Part shown: positions 9,494 through 19,400 of the stretch, one piece after another
Numbering within the stretch: position 1 is the stretch's first letter
Layout: each line of letters begins with the position of its first letter
Assembly (NCBI RefSeq): GCF_000522505.1
Contig: NZ_AZMV01000007.1
Location: forward strand, 1-64,000
Source of the DNA: Bifidobacterium moukalabense DSM 27321
GTDB taxonomy: Bacteria; Actinomycetota; Actinomycetes; Actinomycetales; Bifidobacteriaceae
Length of the DNA: 64,000 bases
Direction: 5' to 3'
Position numbers and translations under genes: made by a program
Notes under the pieces: generated by a model
What the model saw: only the letters and a program-made list of their open reading frames with translations
Databases searched by the model: none
Told to the model about the DNA's origin: nothing

Positions 9494-10423
9494 ATGACTG
9501 AATACGCAACCAATAACGCCACCATGCAGGGGCATCTGCTGGGAGCCGCCGACATCCGCCGCATCGCCGACGAGGCCGGCATAAGCCCCACCAAGAAATT
9601 CGGGCAGAACTTCGTCATCGATCCCGGCACCGTACGACGCATCGTGCGCGAAGCCGCAGTGACGGCCGACGATCATGTGCTGGAGGTCGGTCCGGGTCTC
9701 GGTTCGCTGACCTTGGCGATTCTGGAGACCGGCGCCTCGATGACCGCCGTGGAGATCGACCCGTCGCTGGCCGAACGCCTGCCGAACACCATTGCCGAAT
9801 TCATGCCGGATGCCGTGGAACGATTCCGTGTGGTCAATCGTGACGCACTGACCGTCTCGCCGGAAAATCTGCCGGATTTCAGCGGCGACGAGGCTTTTAC
9901 GCTGGTGGCCAATCTGCCGTATAACGTGGCGACCCCGATTCTGCTCACCCTGTTGGAACGATTCGACAACCTGCGTTCCTTCCTGGTGATGGTGCAGAAG
10001 GAGGTGGCCGACCGTCTGGCCGCGAATCCGGGATCGAAGATCTACGGCACCCCAAGCGTAAAGCTCGCCTGGTACGGTACGGCCGAACGCGCGGGCGTCA
10101 TCGGCCGCAACGTGTTCTGGCCGGCGCCGAATGTGGATTCCGCATTGGTGTTGTTCAAGCGTTATGAAGGTGGGCATACGCCCGCCGCCGACGGTGCCGG
10201 CGGCCCGGCCGCAAGGCGTGAGACGGTGTTCCGCCTGATCGACGCCGCCTTCGGCCAACGTAGGAAGACCCTGCACGCGGCCCTGAAGAAACTCGTTCCG
10301 GACGAGGTGTTCGGCATGGCCGGCATCGACCCCACCCGTCGTGGTGAAACGCTCACCATCGACGAATTCGTGGCGTTGACGCGAGCGCTTGATTCCCTTG
10401 ACGGCGAGGCGAACGCAGCATGA
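9494..10423 (+). CDS. rsmA: 16S rRNA dimethyladenosine transferase RsmA (KsgA)
   Basis: A 309-residue SAM-dependent enzyme that dimethylates two adjacent adenines near the 3' end of 16S rRNA during 30S assembly. Visible are KKFGQNFVID, SAM motif VLEVGPGLGSLTLAIL, acidic motif VEIDPSLAERL and catalytic NLPYNVATPIL. The start at 9494 gives a normal N-terminus; an in-frame ATG at 9458 would overlap the preceding gene. The stop overlaps the ispE start (ATGA), so the two are translationally coupled. Confidence 0.95.
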   Translation: MTEYATNNATMQGHLLGAADIRRIADEAGISPTKKFGQNFVIDPGTVRRIVREAAVTADDHVLEVGPGLGSLTLAILETGASMTAVEIDPSLAERLPNTIAEFMPDAVERFRVVNRDALTVSPENLPDFSGDEAFTLVANLPYNVATPILLTLLERFDNLRSFLVMVQKEVADRLAANPGSKIYGTPSVKLAWYGTAERAGVIGRNVFWPAPNVDSALVLFKRYEGGHTPAADGAGGPAARRETVFRLIDAAFGQRRKTLHAALKKLVPDEVFGMAGIDPTRRGETLTIDEFVALTRALDSLDGEANAA

Positions 10424-11319
10424 CCGCCCCGCTCTCAGCCGTGAGCGTCGACTGCCCGGCGAAAACCAATCTGACCTTGCATGTGGGCGCGCCCCATACC
10501 GAATGGGGCGGCCGCCACGAGCTCGACACCATCTATTGCGCGGTCGGCGTGTACGATACCGTCACCGCAACGCGCAAAATGCCCGGAACCGGGTTCTCCC
10601 TCAACCTCGAGGGCACACACTTGGGCGATCTGGCATCGTCCGGCAGCGACATGCGCCGCAATCATGCCGTACTCGCCCTGTTCGCCTTGGCCGAGGCCAG
10701 CGGCAACGAACCCGATGTGGCATTGAGCATCGACAAGCGCATCCCGGTCGGCGCCGGTCTCGCCGGCGGTTCTGCCGATGCGGCCGCCACATTGCTGGCG
10801 TTGAACAAGCTATGGAATCTTGACTGGCCTCTGGCCCGGCTCCGGAAGGTCGCCGCCACCTTGGGCGCCGATATGCCGTTCTGTCTATCGGGAGGGTATG
10901 CGCATGGCACCGGATTCGGCGAACGGATCGAGGCGTTGCCTCCGAACTGCGATACCGTACGCGATCTGACCGACCGCGGCTTTGCCGGGTGCCTGCTGGT
11001 AGGCGCCTATCGTGCGGAACTACGCACGCCGGAGGTATATGCGGCATTCGACCAGATCGGTGCAGGTGAGGGTGATGAGAACCACCTGCAGCAGGCTGCG
11101 ATCTCACTGCATCCCCGCAGCGGTCAGGCCATCGAAGCGGCACTTGAGTCTGGCGCAAGCCATGCGTTCGTCTCCGGTTCGGGGCCATCCGTCATCGCTT
11201 TTGTGCCGGATGACAAGGCGGCCTCATCCGTGGGTCTGGCATGGCAGGAGTCGCGTACGGTCGACCGCATCATCGCGGCCCAGGCACCTGCCGTTCCGAT
11301 TGTGCATATCATTGCGTGA
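10420..11319 (+). CDS. ispE: 4-diphosphocytidyl-2-C-methyl-D-erythritol kinase IspE
   Basis: A 299-residue GHMP-family kinase that phosphorylates CDP-methylerythritol in the MEP isoprenoid pathway. The N-terminal PAKTNLTLHVG and ATP loop PVGAGLAGGSADAAATLLAL are present, as is the third GHMP motif VSGSGPSVIAFV. It overlaps rsmA by four bases, as in many actinobacteria. Confidence 0.94.
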   Translation: MTAPLSAVSVDCPAKTNLTLHVGAPHTEWGGRHELDTIYCAVGVYDTVTATRKMPGTGFSLNLEGTHLGDLASSGSDMRRNHAVLALFALAEASGNEPDVALSIDKRIPVGAGLAGGSADAAATLLALNKLWNLDWPLARLRKVAATLGADMPFCLSGGYAHGTGFGERIEALPPNCDTVRDLTDRGFAGCLLVGAYRAELRTPEVYAAFDQIGAGEGDENHLQQAAISLHPRSGQAIEAALESGASHAFVSGSGPSVIAFVPDDKAASSVGLAWQESRTVDRIIAAQAPAVPIVHIIA

Positions 11320-11363
11320 CAGTAAGGTTGGTACCAATTGACGTTGGAAAAAGGAACTCGCAA

Positions 11364-12002
11364 ATGACTCAAGCTATCGATGAGCGCGAAGCACGCAAAC
11401 AGTACGTACGCCATCGTCAGAAGGTGGTGTTCTCCATCATCGGCGCCGTCATGGCCGTGGTCATGGTGATCTCCCTGCTGTTCTTCTTCCATGTCGGCGG
11501 CCTGGGCACCATCACAACGGCTACGGTGCAACCGAATTACGGTCAGCAGGTACCTTGTGCGGTGAATGAGCAGGACGGTTCCGCAGGCAAGTATGCGGAG
11601 AACCGCAACATCACGGTCCGTGTGCTCAACGGCACGAAGTTCATCGGCTTCGCCAAAGCCGTCAGCGGCGCGCTGGAGAACCGCGAGTTCAATACCCAGA
11701 CGCCCGACAACTACACCAGCACCAAGGTGGAGCGCACCATGATCCTGTTCGGCAAGAACGCCATCAACCAGGCGTATACGGTGAACAGCAACTTCACCGA
11801 CGCCAAGATGGTCATGGACGATCGCACCGACCAGCTGATCGACATCGTGGTGGGCGCCACCTTCGACAATCTGCAGGACACCAAGAAGGTGCCGGCCGCA
11901 GGCAAGCAGATCGAAAGCTTCGAGGGCTGCGTGGCCGCGGACAAGATGACGGATCTGCCAAAGGCCGATCAGCATGACCCGGTGAATCCGCCGGAAGGCT
12001 GA
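11364..12002 (+). CDS. single-pass membrane protein with LytR C-terminal (LytR_C) domain
   Basis: A 212-residue protein with a basic N-terminus, one membrane segment (about 23-46) and an extracytoplasmic LytR_C-type domain (ITVRVLNGTKFIGFAKAVSGAL, then a VGATF-like strand near the end). The domain occurs at the C-terminus of LytR-CpsA-Psr ligases, but no catalytic LCP domain is present, so it may be an accessory cell-envelope protein. AAGGA 8 bases upstream supports the start. It is followed by a strong bidirectional terminator. Confidence 0.75.
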   Translation: MTQAIDEREARKQYVRHRQKVVFSIIGAVMAVVMVISLLFFFHVGGLGTITTATVQPNYGQQVPCAVNEQDGSAGKYAENRNITVRVLNGTKFIGFAKAVSGALENREFNTQTPDNYTSTKVERTMILFGKNAINQAYTVNSNFTDAKMVMDDRTDQLIDIVVGATFDNLQDTKKVPAAGKQIESFEGCVAADKMTDLPKADQHDPVNPPEG

Positions 12003-12022
12003 GCGCCGACCCCAGCATCAGC

Positions 12023-12060
12023 GAATGCCCGCCTTTCGATTGGGAAGGCGGGCATTCGTT
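12023..12060. terminator. bidirectional terminator between LytR_C gene and pcnA
   Basis: A perfect 13-bp stem GAATGCCCGCCTT/AAGGCGGGCATTC (12023-12035 and 12045-12057) followed by GTTTC on plus. It lies between converging stop codons at 12002 and 12061. Confidence 0.85.
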
Positions 12061-13473
12061 TCACTGCTCGGCGTACCAGCGGCTCAGTTCGGCCACGGCG
12101 ACGTCGTGTTCGACGGGGCCGTTATCAAGCCGGTATTCAAGCATGTGCCTATAGGCCTTGCCTACCATCGGTCCAGGTTCGATGCCCAGCAGCTGCATGA
12201 TTTCGTCACCATTGAGATCCGGCCGGATCGCGTCGAAATCCTCCTTCTTTTTGAGGTCCCGTACGCGCTGTTCCATCTCATCCATGGCCGACGAGAAGAT
12301 CATGGCCTTGCGACGGTTCTGCGTGGTCGCATCGGCACGCGTCAGGCGGTTCAGACGCTCGTAGAGCGGACCGGCATCCTTCACATAACGCCGTACCGCG
12401 GAATCGGTCCACGGCTCCTCCACATACCCGTGGAAGCGCAGATGCAGATTGACCAGCTCGCTGACGTCCTCGACCAGATGATGGTCGAAGCGCAGGGCCT
12501 TCAGGCGTTTGCGCGTCATCTTCGCGCCGACCGCATCATGATGGTGGAAGCTCACCTTGCCACCGGGCTCGAAACGGCGGGTCTTCGGTTTGCCGATATC
12601 GTGCATGAGCGCCGCCAGGCGCAACGTCAGATCCGGTGCCGGCACCGGTCCGTCGGGGCCGGTTTCCAACGCCACCGCGCGATCGACGACGATCATGGTG
12701 TGCTCGAAAACGTCCTTATGACGATGGTGCTCGTCGATTTCCAGTTGCAAGGCCGGAATCTCGGGAAGGACGATGTCCGCCAGGCCGGATTCGACCAACG
12801 CTTCGATGCCCGCACGCGGACGATCGGACAGCAGCAGTTTCGTCAGCTCGTCGCGAACGCGTTCCGCGGAGACGATGTCGATGCGATCGACCATATCGGA
12901 GATCGCCTCGGCGGTCTCCGGCTCGATGCGGAAGCCGAGCTGTGCCACGAAACGCACGGCGCGCATCATGCGCAGCGGATCGTCATCGAACGACTGCCGG
13001 GGGTCGACCGGCGTACGCAGCACGCCCTTGGCCAGATCGTTTGCACCGCCGAACGGGTCGACGAATTCCAGATCAGGCACACGCAACGCCATCGCGTTCA
13101 CCGTGAAATCACGACGTGACAGATCGCCCTCCAGAGTGTCGCCATAATTGACCTCTGGCTTGCGCGAATCCGGATCATAGGTATCGGAACGGTAGGTGGT
13201 GACCTCCACCTTCACCTCGGTGCCGTCCTCCCGGCGGCGCATGGCGCCAAGCGTACCGAACTTGCGGCCCATATCCCAGAATCCATCACGGCCGAAACGG
13301 CGCAGAATATGTTCGAACTGTTCGGGACGTGCCGACGTGCAGAAATCAAGATCATGCGATTTGCGGTGAAGCAGCAGGTCGCGCACCGGACCTCCCACCA
13401 ACGCCAATTCATAGCCCTCTTCGGCGAACATGCGCCCTAATTCAATGGCTTCAGGCCATACTTCGAAGTTCAC
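12061..13473 (-). CDS. CCA tRNA nucleotidyltransferase / HD-domain polynucleotide adenylyltransferase (PcnA type)
   Basis: A 470-residue class II nucleotidyltransferase that adds or repairs the tRNA 3' CCA end. LALVGGPVRDLLL and the metal-binding HDLDFCTSA are close to the N-terminus, RRDFTVNAMAL follows, and an HD domain with LMHDIGKPKTR and FHHHDAVG lies in the C-terminal half. GTG at 13473 is preferred: GGAAAGGG lies 5 bases upstream and it begins just before the catalytic domain; the open frame extends to 13788 but that extension has no family-like sequence. It sits beside the Nudix-murJ operon, the order in mycobacteria (pcnA-mutT4-murJ). Confidence 0.9.
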   Translation of the reverse strand: MNFEVWPEAIELGRMFAEEGYELALVGGPVRDLLLHRKSHDLDFCTSARPEQFEHILRRFGRDGFWDMGRKFGTLGAMRRREDGTEVKVEVTTYRSDTYDPDSRKPEVNYGDTLEGDLSRRDFTVNAMALRVPDLEFVDPFGGANDLAKGVLRTPVDPRQSFDDDPLRMMRAVRFVAQLGFRIEPETAEAISDMVDRIDIVSAERVRDELTKLLLSDRPRAGIEALVESGLADIVLPEIPALQLEIDEHHRHKDVFEHTMIVVDRAVALETGPDGPVPAPDLTLRLAALMHDIGKPKTRRFEPGGKVSFHHHDAVGAKMTRKRLKALRFDHHLVEDVSELVNLHLRFHGYVEEPWTDSAVRRYVKDAGPLYERLNRLTRADATTQNRRKAMIFSSAMDEMEQRVRDLKKKEDFDAIRPDLNGDEIMQLLGIEPGPMVGKAYRHMLEYRLDNGPVEHDVAVAELSRWYAEQ

Positions 13474-13716
13474 GCCAACCCTTTCCGGCACCACAAGTCT
13501 CTGTGTACTTTCCGCGTACCAGCATAGCGTGAGCGCGGTATGGGCTCTCGTGGACGGGGTTGTCCGGCATACCGTCGCCGAACACGCCGAACATGCCACC
13601 AGGGGTCTCACATTCAGCTGCAAGCATGCCGGAATCTTTGCAACGGCTTGCGTAGGTTTCGCAACACTGCCCCTAGGAATAAGGTGTCGAGTTTCTGTTT
13701 TCAATATTGGGTGAGT

Positions 13717-14379
13717 ATGGTTGAAACCATGATTACGCCCGCAGACCTTGCACGCATGCTTGCCCATGCTGCGGACGAGCATACCCAAAACCCGATGGAA
13801 CCGGACAAATTGCTCTACACCTCACAGTCCGTTTCCTTGGAACAGCAGACCATCATCACGCCCAGCACGCCCACCCCGGCGATGATGCCGCAGCGGCGCA
13901 CCGGCGACGGACCGACCACCTTCGCCTCGCTGGACGCGCAGGAGCTTCCGGTGGTGCGCGAATATTCCGCAGGAGGGCTGGTCTTTGACGACCGCGGACG
14001 TGTGGCCATCATCGCCAGGCATTCGCGCAGCGGACATTTGGAATGGTGCCTGCCGAAGGGACATATCGAAAAGGGCGAGACCCCGCAGCAGACTGCGGTA
14101 CGCGAAGTGCATGAGGAAACCGGGATTCTGGGTGAAGTGGTCGATTCCATCGCCACCATCGACTATTGGTTCACGGGCACCAGCCAGCGCGTACATAAGC
14201 TCGTGCACCATTTCGCACTGCGTCAGATCGGCGGCGAACTGACGGTGGAGGGTGATCCCGACCATGAAGCCGAAGACGCCATCTGGGTGGATTTCAATGA
14301 TTTGGATGACGTGCTGAGCTATCCGAACGAACGGAAGATCGCATGGCTGTATGCAAGGAAACTCAACAGACAGGCTTGA
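13717..14379 (+). CDS. Nudix hydrolase (MutT4-like)
   Basis: A 220-residue protein with a perfect Nudix box (GHIEKGETPQQTAVREVHEETG, about residues 112-133) in a C-terminal Nudix fold, preceded by about 70 residues of variable Pro/Thr-rich sequence. It probably hydrolyses nucleoside-diphosphate-linked substrates; the substrate is not predictable. A start at GTG 13711 is also possible. It is divergent from pcnA and is followed without spacing by the DUF6049 gene (stop and next ATG adjacent). Confidence 0.88.
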   Translation: MVETMITPADLARMLAHAADEHTQNPMEPDKLLYTSQSVSLEQQTIITPSTPTPAMMPQRRTGDGPTTFASLDAQELPVVREYSAGGLVFDDRGRVAIIARHSRSGHLEWCLPKGHIEKGETPQQTAVREVHEETGILGEVVDSIATIDYWFTGTSQRVHKLVHHFALRQIGGELTVEGDPDHEAEDAIWVDFNDLDDVLSYPNERKIAWLYARKLNRQA

Positions 14380-16485
14380 ATGGTGAACCACTCCGCACAT
14401 CGGAACGTTTCGCGTGCCTTACGCGCGCTCTCGGCAATCCTCGCCATGGTGCTGACCATGGCGTTGATGCTGTTATGCACTCCCGCACACCCGGCTTTCG
14501 CCGACGACAATCAGCAGGATACGCTGACCATAGACTCCTCGACGGCGGTGATAACGGATTCCTCCGGGTATCACGTGCAGGCCACGGTGACCAACACCAC
14601 CGACCATGATCTGCCCGAAGGCACGCTCACGTTGGCGTTGAACGCCTTCTACACGTTCGTGTCGCGCAACGACATTCAGGAATGGTCCGAAGGCACCGCG
14701 CACATCCCCACGCCGAACACCGTCGGGCAGGCCCAGGTGCCGGCCCTGCGGGTGGGCGCATCGGCAAGCGTCTCCATCGACGCGGATGCCACGCAGCAAT
14801 CGCTGCAGGCCATCAACGCATGGGGGCCGAAGCCTGTTCTGCTGAGCTATCAGGCCGATGGCACGCCGATCGACGAAGTGCACACATTCGCAACCCGTTC
14901 CAACACCGGGCTCGACACCCCATCCACGCCGGCGATGAACATCACCGTGGTGCAGCCGCTCTCATCGGACAGTTGGACCACCGATACCGACGTAATGGAC
15001 CAGTTGGTCGACAAGGGCGGTCTCAAGGCGAGCACCGTGACGAAAATCGTGACGCTCGGCAAGAACGACGCCAAGCCCAAGGCCATGGAACAGGTCATCG
15101 CCAAGCATGGTGGCCTGCAGACGATTGCCGACCCCACCTATCTGCAGGCCATGACGATGCCGACGCGAGTGGACGGCATCATGCAACCCGCGTCGTTCGA
15201 CATCACCGCATACTCGGCCATAGACAATGCGGAACTCTACAACAAGGCCGGCGTGAAACAATCCTCCTGGAATGCCGAAAAAGCCGTCTCCACCTACCGT
15301 TCGGCGCTTGGGGACGACAATGCGCAGGCTCATGTCTATGCCTGGCAGGGAACGGGCAACTGGACCGCCAAGGCGCTGACGCAGGCCAGGCAGCAGGGAT
15401 ACGATACGGTCATCGCCACCCATGACTTCGATGAAAGCGATGCCGCCACCGTGGAAACCGGCAAAACCGTGGTCTCCACCGATGCGGGCGATATCACGGT
15501 GCTGTCGGCGCAGAACGTGTTGACCGATCTGGCACAGGGCAAGGCGACCAGCACGAAAGCCAAAGCCGACGGCGAGGGCTCTTCGGCGGGCAGACTGGCC
15601 CGTTTCGCCGCGCAAAGCGCGTTCTATCAGATGGAACAGCCATATTCGGACCGCAATCTTCTGGTATGCCTGTCCCCCAACGGCGATCCGACCGACGTGG
15701 ACGCCCTGATGTCCGTCATCGAACAGGCCTCCTGGCTGAACGTCACCGATCTCAACACATTGGTCGACACCGACGCGCATCTGACCGGTGACGACGCGGC
15801 CTCGGCGGTGCCTGATGGCGACGGTCTGAGCGGCGATGGACGCTCCAGCATCGAGCAGACACTGAACGCCTTGGCCGATACCGCCAACGACATCGCCAGA
15901 TTCAACGCGTTCATCCTGACGGATGACAACAAACTCAATGACCACAAAGCCATCGCCGCCTGGCGCAGGCAGCTCGTCCGCGCGCAATCCATACTGGCCC
16001 TGCACGCCTTGGGCAACGACTCGACCGGCAGCAATACGATGGTCAAAGGCGCGCAACAGCTCGCCTCGCTGCTGACCGACGGCGTGGCCATCACTCCGAC
16101 GGAAAACGTGACCGTGGTAAGCGAAACAGCGAAAATGCCGGTGACCATCAGCAACAGTCATCCTTACCCGGTGACGGTGAAAGTCTCATCGTTGACCAAT
16201 TCCATGGAAATCGTCACGTCGCGCATGGATACCGTGGAGGTGCCGGCCCATGGCGAAGCCCAGGTCGCGTTCACCATTCGTGTGGCCACTTCCGGCAACG
16301 CCGACGCCACGTTATCGCTGATGGACAGGCAGGGCACCGTGTTCGGTTCGGTACAGACCACACATATCACCAGCGCTCTGCAGATCAGCGACAAAAGCGG
16401 CTTCGTGATCATCGGCATCGCCGTATTGCTTGCCGCGCTGGGGCTTTGGCGACAATTCAACCGTAAGAAGGATCCCGACGAATGA
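14380..16485 (+). CDS. secreted, C-terminally anchored DUF6049 family protein
   Basis: A 701-residue protein with a signal peptide (cleavage plausible after PAFA, about residue 41), a large extracytoplasmic region with an alpha/beta part and a late beta-sandwich (VTISNSHPYPVTVKVSS), then a C-terminal membrane segment (about 670-690) and a short basic tail. It corresponds by position to mycobacterial Rv3909, upstream of murJ. The function is unknown; the context suggests a role in cell-wall assembly. It overlaps murJ by four bases (ATGA). Confidence 0.82.
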   Translation: MVNHSAHRNVSRALRALSAILAMVLTMALMLLCTPAHPAFADDNQQDTLTIDSSTAVITDSSGYHVQATVTNTTDHDLPEGTLTLALNAFYTFVSRNDIQEWSEGTAHIPTPNTVGQAQVPALRVGASASVSIDADATQQSLQAINAWGPKPVLLSYQADGTPIDEVHTFATRSNTGLDTPSTPAMNITVVQPLSSDSWTTDTDVMDQLVDKGGLKASTVTKIVTLGKNDAKPKAMEQVIAKHGGLQTIADPTYLQAMTMPTRVDGIMQPASFDITAYSAIDNAELYNKAGVKQSSWNAEKAVSTYRSALGDDNAQAHVYAWQGTGNWTAKALTQARQQGYDTVIATHDFDESDAATVETGKTVVSTDAGDITVLSAQNVLTDLAQGKATSTKAKADGEGSSAGRLARFAAQSAFYQMEQPYSDRNLLVCLSPNGDPTDVDALMSVIEQASWLNVTDLNTLVDTDAHLTGDDAASAVPDGDGLSGDGRSSIEQTLNALADTANDIARFNAFILTDDNKLNDHKAIAAWRRQLVRAQSILALHALGNDSTGSNTMVKGAQQLASLLTDGVAITPTENVTVVSETAKMPVTISNSHPYPVTVKVSSLTNSMEIVTSRMDTVEVPAHGEAQVAFTIRVATSGNADATLSLMDRQGTVFGSVQTTHITSALQISDKSGFVIIGIAVLLAALGLWRQFNRKKDPDE

Positions 16486-19400
16486 GTTCTTCCGTTGGCC
16501 GTAATTCATTGATCATGGCCTCGGGTACCGCGGCTTCCCGCGTAACCGGGCAAATCCGTACCATTTTGCTGGCATGGGCGCTTGGCACCACCGGCTATGC
16601 CGCGAACGCCTACCAAGCCGGATCGATGATTCCGCAAGTCATCTACACGCTGGTTTCCGGAGGCATTTTCAACGCCGTGCTCGTACCGCAGATCGTGCGC
16701 ACGCTGAAGGACAAGGACGCCGAGACCAAGCTCAACAAGCTGATCACGCTGGCCATCACCATGCTGCTTGGCGTGACGTTGCTGATGGCGGTCTGCACGC
16801 CGTTGCTGACGAAACTGTACGTGAACGGCGGGCCGGATACGATGGCCCTCGCCAACGCATTCACGCTGTGGTGCATGCCACAGATCTTCTTCTATGGTCT
16901 CTATACGGTGATCGGACAGATTCTGGCGGCCAAGGATCATTTCGCCACCTACGCGTGGAGCTCGGTAGGCGCGAATGTGATCAGCTGCATCGGCTTCGGC
17001 GTGTTCATCGCGTTGTTCGGCCGCGCTTCGGAACAACCCGTCGACTTCTGGACCTCCGACAAGATTCTGCTCACCGCCGGCACATGGACGATCGGGGTGG
17101 CATTCCAGGCGTTGATCCTGTTTGTTCCGTTGACCCGCATCGGTTTGCGGTACCGTCCGAAACTCGGCATTCATGGCATCGGACTGCGCTCGATGGGACC
17201 GGTGGCCGCCTGGAGCCTCGGCATCGTCGGCGTCGATCAGATCGTCAATGTGATTCTCACACGCATCGCCACCAGCGCCCCGTACCGCGCCCATCAGCTC
17301 TATGGCATGAATCAGCTCGACGTCGCCGGTAACGCAACCTATCAGAACGCCTACACGATTTACATGCTGCCGTATTCGCTGATTGCGGTCTCGATCGCCA
17401 CGGCCATCTTCCCGAAGATATCCAAGGCCGTCGCCGACGGCAACATCGGCGAGGCGCGCAGCGATCTGAGCTCCGCACTGCGTAATCTCAATCTCATCAT
17501 GTGCTTTCTGGCAACGGCGTTCATCGTACTGCCGCTACCGATCGTGCTCGCGCTGCTGCCTTCCGTATCCGTGCGCGAGGCACTGCTAATCAGCACACCG
17601 CTGCTGGCATTGGGCATCGGCCTGCCCTATGCCAGTTCGTACCTGGTGATCCAACGCACGTTCTACGCCTTCGAAGACGGCAAGCATCCGTTCATCTTCA
17701 TGGCGATCACCATGGGTATTCAGGCGATTGCCCTGATCATCGGATCTGCCCTGCTGCCACCCACGCAATGGATCATTCTGGTCGGCGTGGCCATTACGGT
17801 GAGTTACATCCTTCCCTACCCTCTGCTGATGCGCATGTTGCGCAGCCGTTTCGACGGCGACATCGATGGTCCGCACATCATGCGCGCCTATGCCAAGGCG
17901 ACGCTTGCGGAAATCGCCGCGGCGATCGTCGGCCTGCTGTGCCGCAACGCCGTCTACACACTGGTCGGCGCGCATGTCGGGAGCGATGACGGTTCCATGA
18001 ACTGGGGACAGGCCGTACTCGCGGCAATCCTGCTGACCATCATCATCACCGTGGTCTATCTGGCTGTGCTGTGGGTGCTGCGATCCGAGGAACTGACATC
18101 CGTCGTCTCCATGGTGACAAGCCGTATTCCGGGAATGCGCACGACCAGCCCGGACGGTAGAATATCTCCAGTGCCGGCAACCGGCAGCACTCGAACGAAC
18201 ACACCTATTACAGAGCCGAAGGAACCTATGAAACCTCAGCTGGGAGATACCGTCAGCAACCGTTATGTGCTGGTCTCGCCGCTTCGCGAAGAAACGGGTC
18301 TGCAGGTATGGAAGGCCAGCGACCACGTGCTCGCACGGGACTGCCAGCTCTTCATCGTCAACAGCAAGAAGGCGCTGTCCGACGTCAATGCGGCCGCCTC
18401 CATGCTGGCCATCTCTCGTGACCCGCATTTCACGCCGGTGCTGCAGCTTCAGCATGTCGATGACGTCGCCCTGGTGATCACCCAACTTGATTCCGGCATT
18501 TCGCTCAGCGATTATCTGTCCAATCCCGCGATGCAGCCGTTGAGCTACGAGGCGATGCGGTCCATACTGGGCGAAGTGCTGGAGGCGTTGCGTGTGCTGC
18601 AGCAGAACAACCTCACGCACTTCTCCATCAGCACCGATACCGTGCGTCTGACCCGCAACGGCGTGCAGATCGCCGATACTCCGGTCAGCGTCATGCTCGC
18701 CGACATGTCTCGCGTCCAATCCGTGAATGGCAGGGAGCGGCTTGCGATTCGTCAGATCGCCGCACTGCTGTATGCCATGCTGATCCGCAAGCCCTCGACG
18801 CTCGCCACTGATTTCAATCTGGCGACGATTGCAAAGGACGCTCCCATGGAATTCCGCGTCATCTGCAAGCGTGGCCTTGAGCTGCAGGAGGAAGACGGAT
18901 TCCCGACCATTCCGATGGCTACGCTCGCCGAACTGGATGCGCTGCTCGACCACTATCAGCCGTTACAGACGCTGACGGAAGCCGATATCGCACTGCCTTC
19001 CACGGATTCGCAATGTTCCATCGTCAATGTTCCGGTGCTGCAGATTCTCGACAGCGATACCATCGCGCTACCGGATAAGCTGGTCAGTTCCGGAAGCATC
19101 CCCGAATTGAATTTCGAGGCTCCGGAACCGCACACCGATCTGTCCGACAGCAAAGAGGCCATCGCCAAGGGCATGGCCGCGACCAGTGGCGCCGTCAAGA
19201 CGTTGTGGGCCAACAGCAAGGCCGTGCTCAGCGAAGAGGACATCGACGGCGTAGTGGATGATGCCGCAACGCAATTCTCATTCCCCATCACGGTGACCGC
19301 CGACTCCATGCCGTATGGGGATGATTCGGAAACCCAGTTGGAAAAGACCGGCCGCATTCCGGTCATCGGAGCCGATGGTCGAGTCATTCAACCCGGCGAG

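Noticed and set aside
18158..18163. Strong promoter inside murJ
   Set aside because: Only a -10-like TAGAAT is seen; no -35 at a suitable distance, so it is kept only as part of the internal-start idea.
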